The notes beneath the pieces are model-generated. The model saw nothing but the letters and a program-made list of their open reading frames with translations. It was not told where the DNA came from and ran no database searches. Both the position numbers and the translations under genes were made by a program. From Pseudoxanthomonas wuyuanensis (GTDB lineage: Bacteria; Pseudomonadota; Gammaproteobacteria; Xanthomonadales; Xanthomonadaceae), in NCBI RefSeq assembly GCF_900215535.1, contig NZ_OCND01000001.1:1054001-1118000 (forward strand): a DNA stretch of 64,000 bases, read 5' to 3'. Each line of letters opens with the position of its first letter. Position 1 is the first letter of the stretch. Below are positions 56,667 to 64,000 of the stretch, in pieces.

Positions 56667-57608
56667 ATGCTCGCCTGGCTCTCCGGATTGGCCGTTACGT
56701 TGCTGAGCGGCATCATCGCAACGCTTTATCTCTGGCTGTTCCGCCGCCGTAGCGACGAATTGGCCGCAGGCCTGAAGGCCCTGTCGGCTTTACGCTGGCG
56801 CGAGTTCTCGCGGCTCGTGCTGGCCGCCATGGCCAGCCGCGGCCTGCACCCGATCAATCCGCAGCAGGATGAATCGCGCGAACCGCAGTCCAGTTTCATG
56901 CTGGCCAAAGACGGCAAGCGCTGGCTGCTGGCCTGCAAGCATGGCTCGGCCTACCGCATCGGCGCCGCCCCCGTCGTCGAACTGGCCTCCAACATCCGCC
57001 TGCGCAGCGCCGCCGGCGGCATCCTGGCCACCGAAGGCCACGTCGAGAAGGAAGGCCGCGACGCCGCCCAGAACAACCACATCGAAGTGCTGGATGGGCC
57101 GCGCCTGTGGCCGGAAGTCAAATCGCTGCTGGACGAGCCGCTGCGCGAATCGACGGTCGGCGCGGCGGCCACCCGCGCCAAGCGCCATATCGCCATCGCC
57201 TGGCTGGCCGCGGTGGCCATCGGCCTGTTGGTCGCGGTGACGCTGGCCAGCCGGATGCCGGCAGAGCGGCAGGCCGCCGCCCCGGTCGGCAATGCCCTGC
57301 CTGCCGCCGCCGCTCCACCCGCTCCGGATGCGCCGGCGCCTGCGCTTGTAGAGGCCACCGAGGAAGAAATCGAGGGCCAGCGGCTGGCGGTATCGAAAGC
57401 GCTGGCCCGCGCGCCGGGCATCAAGCGAGGGGTATGGCAGACCAAGCTGACGCTGTCGGTGGACCGGGTTGCCTCCGAGGCGGAAGTCTGGCCCATCATC
57501 TGCCAGCAGGTCGAGCTGTATCCAGATCTGCGCACGGTGCGCATCCAGCTCAATCCGCCGCCTGGCAGCGACGAACCGACCCGCTGGCGCCAGTGCAAGA
57601 CGATGTAG
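56667..57608 (+). CDS. Membrane protein with an Mrr-like restriction-endonuclease fold
   Basis: A 313-residue protein: an N-terminal membrane helix (about 3-24), a cytoplasmic domain (about 35-145), a second membrane helix (about 172-192) and a Pro/Ala linker followed by a C-terminal domain. The cytoplasmic part has the Mrr/RecB-like order: LRWREFSRLVLAAMASRG helix, an SSFMLAKDGKRWLLACKHG strand pair with D/K residues, and a 'VVELASNIRLRSAAGGILATEGHV' segment. The usual catalytic Q-x-K reads C-K, so activity is uncertain. Such proteins may act on DNA or be inactive relatives. The truncated haemoglobin gene follows after 84 bp. Confidence 0.65.
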   Translation: MLAWLSGLAVTLLSGIIATLYLWLFRRRSDELAAGLKALSALRWREFSRLVLAAMASRGLHPINPQQDESREPQSSFMLAKDGKRWLLACKHGSAYRIGAAPVVELASNIRLRSAAGGILATEGHVEKEGRDAAQNNHIEVLDGPRLWPEVKSLLDEPLRESTVGAAATRAKRHIAIAWLAAVAIGLLVAVTLASRMPAERQAAAPVGNALPAAAAPPAPDAPAPALVEATEEEIEGQRLAVSKALARAPGIKRGVWQTKLTLSVDRVASEAEVWPIICQQVELYPDLRTVRIQLNPPPGSDEPTRWRQCKTM

Positions 57609-57692
57609 GCAGCGGCCTGCGACATTTCGCCGCTGTGCCGGGAGAGCGGCGGCGGCGATCATGGCCACTTCCTTTCCGCGCCGCTGGCATCG

Positions 57693-58112
57693 ATGAAATC
57701 ATCTTCCGCACTTCCCTATGAACGCATCGGTGGCGAAGCGGGGCTGCGCCGGATGACCCGGCGCATGTACGCGCTGATGGATACGCTGCCCGAAGCGGCG
57801 GCAGTACGCGCGCTGCACCCGGCCGATCTGTCCGGCAGCGAACAGAAACTGTTCGAGTTCCTCAGCGGCTGGCTGGGCGGACCGCCGTTGTTCGTGCAGC
57901 GCCACGGCGCGCCGATGCTGCGCGCCCGCCACCTGGACTTCGCCATTGGCATGGAGGAAGTCAACGGCTGGCTGCTGTGCTTCCACCAGGCGCTGCACGA
58001 AACCGTGGACGATCACGAACTTCGCGAGTTCATCTGGCCTCGCATCGAACCGCTGGCCCTGCATATGCGCAATACGCAGGCGCTGCCGGTCGGATGGAGC
58101 GCTGCGCCTTAG
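57693..58112 (+). CDS. Group II truncated haemoglobin
   Basis: A 139-residue small globin. It begins YERIGGEAGLRRMTRRMYALMD, has the proximal-His region MLRARHLDFAIG (His about 80) and WLLCFHQAL with the Trp typical of group II (GlbO-like) proteins. These bind O2, NO or CO, and may act in nitrosative or oxidative protection. The start at ATG 57693 gives the normal length. The neighbours do not reveal a specific role. Confidence 0.88.
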   Translation: MKSSSALPYERIGGEAGLRRMTRRMYALMDTLPEAAAVRALHPADLSGSEQKLFEFLSGWLGGPPLFVQRHGAPMLRARHLDFAIGMEEVNGWLLCFHQALHETVDDHELREFIWPRIEPLALHMRNTQALPVGWSAAP

Positions 58113-58730
58113 AAGGCGTCCACGATCTCCTGCGGCACGTCAATGGCTCCTTTTGTGGGAGCGACGTCAGTCGCGAGGAAGCAGCACGTCGCAACTGACC
58201 GGTACCGCACGTTGGCGCCACTCTCACAAAGAGCCTGCTCGTGGCCTTGTATGGCTAAAGATGGCTTCTCTCCCGGTGAGGGATGGTGGCGCCCCCGGCA
58301 GCCGGTCTGTGTGCGGGCTTCGGAAGCAGGCGGCGCCCCGACCGGAGCATGCTTTTCGGCTCGGTCAGCCATCCCTGGCTGACTCGCCGCCGCAGGCCAT
58401 CGTGGCCTGCTTTCCGCATACCCCGGTCGGGACGTCGCATCGGCGATGGCGATTGGTTGTTGCCGCTCCTAGGGCCTGTCACCGAAGCGCCGATGGCAGG
58501 CCAAGCTGCGCTGTGTCCTGGGGGCCGCGCAGAGCGCGCCAGGGATGGCGCGCGCCCGAGTCAGGGCACGACGCCCTGACCGAGGGAAAAGCGGTTCCCG
58601 GCCGCCAGGATCCGGAGCCCCGCACGAGCCACCCGGTAATGCATCACCTTACTTGAGAGAAAAACCTCAAAAAAATAGGAAAAGCGACACAGAAGCCATC
58701 CCCGGTCCCGAGTCCCTGGTTCCTGGCCCA
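58113..58730. other. Hairpin-rich non-coding gap with a single REP-like unit
   Basis: 618 bp without a supported gene. It begins with a REP-like unit GTGGGAGCGACGTCAGTCGC (58155-58174); its partner downstream seems decayed (GTCGCAACTGAC at 58188-58199 and CTCTCACAAA near 58221). Three more hairpins follow: GTCAGCC/GGCTGAC (58364-58383), GCAGGCCA/TGGCCTGC (58392-58410) and GTCAGGGC/GCCCTGAC (58560-58580). 'CAGCCATCCCTGGCTGA' and 'CGCCAGGGATGGCGCG' echo each other. The tail (58660-58690) is A-rich. Confidence 0.55.
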
Positions 58731-60719
58731 CTACCAATGCACGCCGCGCATCAATGACGCGAAGGCGATCTGCTCGTGGCTGGGCGCCTCGTCCTTCAAT
58801 GCCTTGCGGTCGCCCTTGGCGGCGGCCGAATCCGGAAACAGTTCGAACGCGGTGTTCATCACCACTTCGTAGGCCTTAGGCGCCACCGCGTTGAGCAATG
58901 CCGCGAAGATGCCCAGGCGGGTGGCGATGCGGCTGGGCTTTTCGATGATCGCCCTGACCAGCAGATCCGCCGCCTCTTCCGGGCTCAGCGTCGGCACGCT
59001 GTCGTACATCTTGGTCGGGGCGATCATCGGCGTCTTGACCAGCGGCATGTTGACGGTGGTGAAGCTGATGCCCTTGCCCGACAACTCGCCCTGCGCGCAG
59101 CGGCTGAACGCGTCCAGCGCCGCCTTCGACGCCACATAGGCCGAGAACCGCGGCGAATTGGCCAGCACGCCAATCGAACTGATGTTGATGATGTGGCCCT
59201 TGCGGCGCTGCGTCATCGCCGGCATGAAACCCATGATCAGGCGGATGCTGCCGAAATAGTTCAGCTGCATCGTGCGTTCGAAGTCATGGAAACGGTCGTA
59301 GCTGGCCTCGATGGAGCGGCGGATGGAACGGCCTGCGTTGTTGATCAGGATGTCGACCTGGCCGTGCTCGTCCAGCACCTTCTTGACCAGGCGGTCGCAG
59401 TCGGCCATGTCGGACAGATCGGCGGTGTAGGCGAACACCTTGCCGCCCCTGGCCTTCATCTCGTCGCGCGCCTTGAACAGTTCCTCCTCGCCGCGGGCGA
59501 CGATGACGGTCACCGCACCGGCTTCGGCCACGCGCTGGGCGGTGGACAGGCCGATGCCCGAGGAACCGCCGGTGATGACCACCACCTTGTTGCGCACCTT
59601 GCCCTTGAGCGTGCGGTCGATGAACAGATCCGGATCCAGGTGGCGTTCCCAGTAGTCCCACAGGCGCCAGGCGTAGTCGTCCAGCCGCGGCACCGAAATC
59701 CCGCTGCCCTTGAGCGCGCGCTCGGCTTCGCGGCTGTCGAAACGGGTGGGATAGGTGATGAACTTCAGCACTTCCTTGGGAATCTTGAAATCGCGCAGCA
59801 GCATGCCGATGAAGCGCCGCACCGGCGGCAGGTTGCCGACCGCGGTACGGATGCTGCCGGGCACGAAGGCGAACATCCGCGCATCCAGCCGCATCGTCAT
59901 TTCCGGCGCATGGCCGGCGCGGCAGAAGGCATTGAGCACCTCGCCGACCCGCATCGGTTCCGGATCGGTCAGATGGAACGTGTGTCCGTCCAGCTTGGGC
60001 TTGTGCGCGATGTGGTCCATCGCATCGGCGACGAAGTCGACCGGCACGATGTTGATACGCCCGCCCTCGATGCCCAGCACCGGCATCCATTGCGGCAGCA
60101 GTTCGCGCAATTTCTTGATCAGGGTGAAGAAGTAGTACGGCCCGTCGATCTTGTCGATCTCGCCGGTCTGCGAGTGCCCGACCACCATGCCCGGGCGGTA
60201 GATGCGCCATTTCAGCCTGGTTTCCGCGCGGACCATGCCTTCGGAATCGTGCTTGGTACGCAGATACGGATCGTCCAGGCCCTCGGCTTCCTCGAACATG
60301 TCCTCGCGGAAGATGCCCGGGTACAGGCCGGCGGCGGCGATCGAACTGGTGTGGTGGAACGTACCGGCCTTGATGGCCGCGGCCAGATCCAGCGCGTGCC
60401 GGGTGCCGTCGATATTGGCGGCCTGCTGCGCCTGCGCGGTCGCGGTCAGGTCGTAGATGGCGGCCAGGTGAAAGAAATGTTTCACCTTGCCGGACAGGGT
60501 GCGGATCTGCGCCGGCGTCAGGCCGCACCTGGGCTTGGTCATGTCGCCGTGCACCACGGCGATTTTCTTCATGTCCCAGCCGGCCTTCTTCGCGATGGCA
60601 TCGAACTTCTTCTGCGAATCCTTGCGCACCAGCACATGAACGGTACCGCTGCGCTTCAACAGGTTGCCGACCAGATAGCGCCCGATGAATCCGGTGGCGC
60701 CGGTAACGAAGTAGCTCAT
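58731..60719 (-). CDS. Alcohol-forming fatty acyl-CoA reductase (two fused SDR domains)
   Basis: A 662-residue fusion. The N-terminal extended SDR domain (1-360) has GATGFIG (7-13) and the YxxxK pair Tyr152/Lys156 (PYLRTKHDSE). The C-terminal classical SDR domain (372-660) has TGGSSGIG (383-390), NNAG (460-463), Ser515 and Tyr528/Lys532 (YVASK). Size, domain order and phrases such as GIFREDMFEEAEGLDDPYLRTKHDSE and DRFHDFERTMQLNYFG match the Marinobacter FAR enzyme (Maqu_2507 type), which turns acyl-CoA into fatty alcohol in two NADPH steps. Divergent acyl-CoA-binding protein and TetR genes support a role in acyl-CoA use. No wax-ester synthase is in the window. Confidence 0.88.
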   Translation of the reverse strand: MSYFVTGATGFIGRYLVGNLLKRSGTVHVLVRKDSQKKFDAIAKKAGWDMKKIAVVHGDMTKPRCGLTPAQIRTLSGKVKHFFHLAAIYDLTATAQAQQAANIDGTRHALDLAAAIKAGTFHHTSSIAAAGLYPGIFREDMFEEAEGLDDPYLRTKHDSEGMVRAETRLKWRIYRPGMVVGHSQTGEIDKIDGPYYFFTLIKKLRELLPQWMPVLGIEGGRINIVPVDFVADAMDHIAHKPKLDGHTFHLTDPEPMRVGEVLNAFCRAGHAPEMTMRLDARMFAFVPGSIRTAVGNLPPVRRFIGMLLRDFKIPKEVLKFITYPTRFDSREAERALKGSGISVPRLDDYAWRLWDYWERHLDPDLFIDRTLKGKVRNKVVVITGGSSGIGLSTAQRVAEAGAVTVIVARGEEELFKARDEMKARGGKVFAYTADLSDMADCDRLVKKVLDEHGQVDILINNAGRSIRRSIEASYDRFHDFERTMQLNYFGSIRLIMGFMPAMTQRRKGHIINISSIGVLANSPRFSAYVASKAALDAFSRCAQGELSGKGISFTTVNMPLVKTPMIAPTKMYDSVPTLSPEEAADLLVRAIIEKPSRIATRLGIFAALLNAVAPKAYEVVMNTAFELFPDSAAAKGDRKALKDEAPSHEQIAFASLMRGVHW

Positions 60720-60814
60720 GACCTTCCGTCCCTAGTTGTGCGGGCGCCGCCCCTCCGCCGCGCCCTGCCGGCCTAACTTGCCAGACCGGCCAGCATTCGA
60801 CAATCCCGGGCCGA

Positions 60815-60843
60815 TTGACCGCCAATGCCGCCCGTGGTGTGAT
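60815..60843 (+). promoter_or_regulatory. Putative promoter of the acyl-CoA-binding protein / TetR operon
   Basis: TTGACC at 60815-60820 (5 of 6 to consensus) and TGTGAT at 60838-60843 (4 of 6), separated by 17 bases. Transcription would start near 60850, some 20 bases before the ATG at 60871. It lies in the 151-bp spacer shared with the divergent acyl-CoA reductase gene. Confidence 0.5.
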
Positions 60844-60870
60844 GAAGCGGTCTCTCGGGAGGGAACATCC

Positions 60871-61128
60871 ATGGCCGATCTGAAAACCGCGTTCGAGCAG
60901 GCATCAAAAGACATCCAGGGCCTGTCCGAACGCCCCGACAACGACACCCTGCTGCGGCTGTATGCGCTGTACAAGCAGGGCTCGGAAGGCGACGTCAAGG
61001 GCGACAAGCCGGGCTTCTTCGATTTCGTCGGCACCGCCAAGTACGAGGCCTGGAGCAAGCTCAAGGGCACCGCGCCGGAGGATGCGCAGAAAAAGTACGT
61101 GGATCTGGTGAAGAAGCTGACGGCGTGA
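60871..61128 (+). CDS. Acyl-CoA-binding protein
   Basis: An 85-residue four-helix acyl-CoA-binding protein (ACBP). The conserved residues are visible: LLRLYALYKQGSEGDVKGDKPGFFDFVGTAKYEAWSKLKG, including the YKQ and the Lys/Tyr that hold the CoA. ACBPs buffer and hand over long-chain acyl-CoA; they are common in eukaryotes and scattered in bacteria. A strong GGGAGGG site precedes the ATG. It is divergent from the acyl-CoA reductase and 10 bp before the TetR gene, so it may supply substrate to the reductase. Confidence 0.95.
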   Translation: MADLKTAFEQASKDIQGLSERPDNDTLLRLYALYKQGSEGDVKGDKPGFFDFVGTAKYEAWSKLKGTAPEDAQKKYVDLVKKLTA

Positions 61129-61138
61129 TCCTACGTTA

Positions 61139-61765
61139 GTGGCGCGCGATACCCGCCAGCGCATCCTCGATGCCTCGCTTGCGATGTTCAATGCGCAAGG
61201 CGAGCCTCACGTCACCACCAACCATATCGCCGATGAGCTGGAAATCAGCCCGGGCAATCTGTACTACCACTTCCGCAACAAGGACGACATCATCGAGCAG
61301 CTGTTCGCGCGCTATGAGGAGCGCATGGACGCCGCCCTGGCCACGCCCAGCGAGCGCCTGCCGGGTCTGGAAGACATCTGGCTGCAGCTGCATCTGATCT
61401 TCGAGTGCATCTGGGACTACCGCTTCCTGTACCGGGACCTGGTCGAAATCCTCAGCCGCAACCGCCGCATCCGCCTGCGTTTTGCCCGCATCCTCAAGCG
61501 CGCCGACGACAGCGCCCATGCGGTGATGCGCGGCATGGGACAGGCCGGGGTGATGCGCGCCACGGCCGACGAACTGGCCGCCACCGCCACCAATATCCTG
61601 GTCATCGCCACGTTCTGGCTCAACTATGCCGCCGCCCGCGGCGACAAGGACGAACAGATCGCGATACGCCGCGGCATCGTGCAGGTGATGATGCTGGTGG
61701 CGCCATTCCTGCGCGATGCCGAGCGCGTGCATCTGAATACGCTGACCCAGGCTTACCTGGACTGA
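61139..61765 (+). CDS. TetR family transcriptional regulator
   Basis: A 208-residue regulator that starts at GTG 61139 (MARDTRQRILDASLAMF). The TetR helix-turn-helix is clear (HVTTNHIADELEISPGNLYYHFRNKDDII, about 24-53); the rest is the helical ligand domain. In acyl-CoA contexts TetR proteins such as PsrA or FadR-type bind long-chain acyl-CoA, so it may repress the acyl-CoA-binding protein operon and perhaps the divergent reductase. Its start is only 10 bp after the preceding stop. Confidence 0.88.
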   Translation: MARDTRQRILDASLAMFNAQGEPHVTTNHIADELEISPGNLYYHFRNKDDIIEQLFARYEERMDAALATPSERLPGLEDIWLQLHLIFECIWDYRFLYRDLVEILSRNRRIRLRFARILKRADDSAHAVMRGMGQAGVMRATADELAATATNILVIATFWLNYAAARGDKDEQIAIRRGIVQVMMLVAPFLRDAERVHLNTLTQAYLD

Positions 61766-61779
61766 AACGGCAATAGCCC

Positions 61780-62655
61780 CTAGCGCAGCAGCAACACCGG
61801 GATCTGACAGGTGCGCAGCACTTGGGTAGTGGTGCTGCCGACGATCATCGTGCGGATGCGCGAGTGGCCGTAGGCGCCCATCACCAGCAGGTCGATGGCG
61901 TACTCCTCGACCTGCTGCGGGATGACCGTGTCGGCAGCGCCAGCGACGATTCGCGCGGCCGGTTCGAAACCCGCTTCCTGCAGCCGCGCCTGCGCCCACT
62001 GCAGATGGCCCTGATGGGCGGCGTCATTTTCGCCGACCATCAACAGTTCGCAGGCCAGACCTTTCAACAACGGGCTGGCGCAGACCATCTCCACGCATTT
62101 GCGGGTGGTGGCGCTGCCGTCGAAGGCGACCATGAAACGCCGGATCGGCTTGAATGCGCGCGAAGCCACCAGCACCGGACGATGCACCGCACGGACCACA
62201 CGCTCCAGGTTGCTGCCCAGATGTCCCTTGGCGAAATCGGCGTGCTCGCCGCGTTTGCCGACCACGAACAACCTCACCTCGGCCTCCGAATCCAGCAGGC
62301 TCTCCAGCACCGAACCATGGCGCTGGCGGACTTCGGCGCGCACACCGTGAGTGGCGGTGATCCGCTCGCGCAGACCTTCCAGCAAGGTGCGTCCGTGTTC
62401 CTGCGCCAGCTTGGCGCGGCGTTCATCCAGCACCGACAGTTCGGCCAGCAGCGCTTCCTGCGTGCCCAGCGACAGGCTGCCGCTGAGGTCGCGGGTTGCC
62501 GCTTCGCTGACGCGATCTATCGCATGCAGCAGCTCCAGCCCGGCCGACAGCCGGGACGCCGCCCAGCCTGCATGCTCGGCGACGCTGGGCGCGTACGGCG
62601 AGGCGTCGACGGCGGCCAGCACGCGGCCTTCGGTATGAATCAATGGCGTATTCAT
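61780..62655 (-). CDS. Tandem universal stress protein
   Basis: A 291-residue protein with two Usp domains (about 10-162 and 168-291). The second ends with the ATP-binding pattern G-x2-G-x9-G-S (MGAYGHSRIRTMIVGSTT); the first is degenerate there (VVGKRGEHADFAKGHLGSN). Usp proteins help in starvation and stress. It follows the SulP gene on the same strand after 10 bp and is likely in one operon with it. It is convergent with the TetR gene (14-bp gap). Confidence 0.9.
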   Translation of the reverse strand: MNTPLIHTEGRVLAAVDASPYAPSVAEHAGWAASRLSAGLELLHAIDRVSEAATRDLSGSLSLGTQEALLAELSVLDERRAKLAQEHGRTLLEGLRERITATHGVRAEVRQRHGSVLESLLDSEAEVRLFVVGKRGEHADFAKGHLGSNLERVVRAVHRPVLVASRAFKPIRRFMVAFDGSATTRKCVEMVCASPLLKGLACELLMVGENDAAHQGHLQWAQARLQEAGFEPAARIVAGAADTVIPQQVEEYAIDLLVMGAYGHSRIRTMIVGSTTTQVLRTCQIPVLLLR

Positions 62656-62665
62656 CGTGGTTTCC

Positions 62666-64000
62666 TCAGTGGCCGCCCATCAGGCGTTCAGCATCGGGCT
62701 TGTCGTGAACGCCCAGTCTGTCGACCAGGGTAGCGCTGGCCTCGTCAAGGCCCAGGATCTCGACCTGGGCGCCTTCGCGCCGGAATTTCAGCACCACCTT
62801 GTCCAGTGCGCCGACCGCGCTGAGATCCCAGAAATGCGCGCCGGACACGTCGATGGTGACGCGTTCCAGCACCTCCTTGAAATCGAACGCCGAGACGAAG
62901 CTGTCGGCCGAAGCGAAGAAGACCTGGCCGGTGACGGTATATGTCCGCGACAGGCCGTCGACGCCGGCAGTCGAACCGACGTGCAGCACGCGGCCAACCT
63001 TGCGGGCGAAGAACAATGCCGACAGCAGCACGCCGGTCAACACGCCCTTGGCCAGGTCGTGGGTGAACACCGTGACCGCTACGGTGCCGATCATCACGAT
63101 GCTGGAGGTGCCCGGATGCGTGCGCAGGTGCTTGATCGAACTCCAGCTGAAAGTGCCGATGGACACCATGATCATCACCGCCACCAACGCCGCCATCGGA
63201 ATCTGCTTGACCCACGGGCCGGCGAACACCACCAGCATCAGCAGCACGCTGCCGGCCACCAGCGCCGACAGGCGCCCGCGACCGCCGGATTTCACGTTGA
63301 TCACCGACTGCCCAATCATCGCGCAGCCGGCCATGCCGCCAAGGAAGCCGGAGGCGATGTTGGCCACGCCCTGCCCTGCGCACTCGCGGTTCTTGTCGCT
63401 GGGGGTATCGGTCAGGTCATCGACGATCTGCGCGGTCAACAGCGATTCCAGCAGGCCGACCACGGCCATCGTTGCCGACACGGGCAGGATGATCCGCAGC
63501 GTTTCCAGGGTCAGGGGGACATCGGGCAGCAGGAATACCGGCAGGCTGTCGGGCAGCTCGCCCTTGTCGCCCACCGTGGGCACGATGATGCCGAAATACA
63601 GCGCCAGGCCGGTCAGCAGCACGATCGCCACCAACGGCGACGGTACCACCAGATCGCGGGTCCAGCGCCGCGACAGCAGCAGCGCCGCGATACCGATGGT
63701 CGAGACCCAGTACAGCATGCGCGCGTCGACGCTACCGGCGACCAGCGCGAATCCGACGACCAGCAGGTATAGCCCGATGCCCGGAAACAGCACGCGTCCC
63801 AGCCACGGCAGGCCGTAGATGATCAAAAGCCCCAGCGCCACCATCGGATAGACCAGCCACGGCACGCTGATCAGTTCCGGCAGCTGCGCCATGAAAATCA
63901 GGATGGCCAGCGCATTGACGAAGCCGGTGATGACCGAGCGCGAGATGAAGCGCATCAGCGAACCCAGTTTCATCGCGCCGGCGACAATCTGCAGCACGCC
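62666..64000 (-). CDS. SulP family anion transporter, 5' end beyond the window
   Basis: The last 444 residues of an SLC26/SulP transporter, cut by the right edge. It has membrane segments of the SulP core ([33 protein letters not shown] is the signature loop) and a C-terminal STAS domain (about the last 110 residues, with [28 protein letters not shown]). SulP proteins move sulfate, bicarbonate or dicarboxylates. Pairing with a Usp gene occurs in bicarbonate-type SulP operons, but the anion is not determined here. Confidence 0.88.
   Translation of the reverse strand, partial: GVLQIVAGAMKLGSLMRFISRSVITGFVNALAILIFMAQLPELISVPWLVYPMVALGLLIIYGLPWLGRVLFPGIGLYLLVVGFALVAGSVDARMLYWVSTIGIAALLLSRRWTRDLVVPSPLVAIVLLTGLALYFGIIVPTVGDKGELPDSLPVFLLPDVPLTLETLRIILPVSATMAVVGLLESLLTAQIVDDLTDTPSDKNRECAGQGVANIASGFLGGMAGCAMIGQSVINVKSGGRGRLSALVAGSVLLMLVVFAGPWVKQIPMAALVAVMIMVSIGTFSWSSIKHLRTHPGTSSIVMIGTVAVTVFTHDLAKGVLTGVLLSALFFARKVGRVLHVGSTAGVDGLSRTYTVTGQVFFASADSFVSAFDFKEVLERVTIDVSGAHFWDLSAVGALDKVVLKFRREGAQVEILGLDEASATLVDRLGVHDKPDAERLMGGH

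Noticed and set aside
58776-60776. Plus-strand open frame of 666 codons opposite the acyl-CoA reductase
   Set aside because: The minus strand encodes two complete SDR domains; the plus frame is a composition artefact.

Overview
The window is about 64 kb of high-GC chromosome with dense genes, short spacers and very few AT-rich spots. Gene content and order point to the Xanthomonadales (Lysobacteraceae: Xanthomonas, Stenotrophomonas, Lysobacter, Pseudoxanthomonas and relatives). The signs are a serC-pheA-aroA operon, a 'transmembrane repetitive protein', several stand-alone TonB-family proteins, a large TonB-dependent receptor, an ECF sigma factor paired with a Ser/Thr kinase carrying TPRs, and REP-like hairpins built around GGAGCGACG/GTCGCGAC. 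Genus and species cannot be fixed from the sequence alone. No prophage, insertion sequence or CRISPR array was seen; the SulP gene is cut by the right edge.

Layout. 0.2-6.8 kb: polyamine genes for agmatine deiminase and N-carbamoylputrescine amidase, separated by an aldo/keto reductase and a transporter, then a GNAT acetyltransferase and a TraB-family membrane protein. 6.9-14.7 kb: an RND efflux operon (adaptor plus two permeases) on the minus strand. 15-26.5 kb: two small cytochromes c, the transmembrane repetitive protein, nfuA, phhB, a TonB-like lipoprotein, divergent rluC/rne with a long leader, a GacA/UvrY-type regulator and an M28 peptidase. 26.5-33.7 kb: small unknown proteins, a PEP-mutase-like enzyme, a TonB-dependent receptor with a paired operator-like site, a DUF899 protein and tRNA-Ser(UGA) with a broken second copy beside it. 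33.7-39.1 kb: LysR/azoR divergent pair and the ECF sigma/kinase pair. 39.3-43.7 kb: a CARDB-type exported protein and two secreted enzymes sharing the same five-fold tandem repeat. 43.9-50.6 kb: serS, two TonB-family proteins, aroA, pheA, serC. 50.8-58.1 kb: msrPQ, an FHA protein, a polyhydroxyalkanoate-granule-like group (granule-region protein, unknown, patatin, phasin), an Mrr-like membrane protein and a truncated haemoglobin. 58.7-62.7 kb: an alcohol-forming fatty acyl-CoA reductase, acyl-CoA-binding protein, TetR regulator and a tandem Usp protein. The right edge holds a SulP transporter.

The most striking points are: (1) two adjacent secreted cell-wall-type enzymes, an M23-like protein and a serine beta-lactamase-fold hydrolase, each carrying five copies of the same ~50-residue repeat; (2) a divergent fatty-alcohol module (reductase / acyl-CoA-binding protein / TetR); (3) the ECF43-like sigma factor overlapping a membrane Ser/Thr kinase with TPRs; (4) a tRNA-Ser duplicate split at its anticodon by a hairpin insert; (5) a REP family occurring as inverted pairs, one of which encloses a bidirectional terminator. 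All family assignments come from reading motifs; no database search was run.
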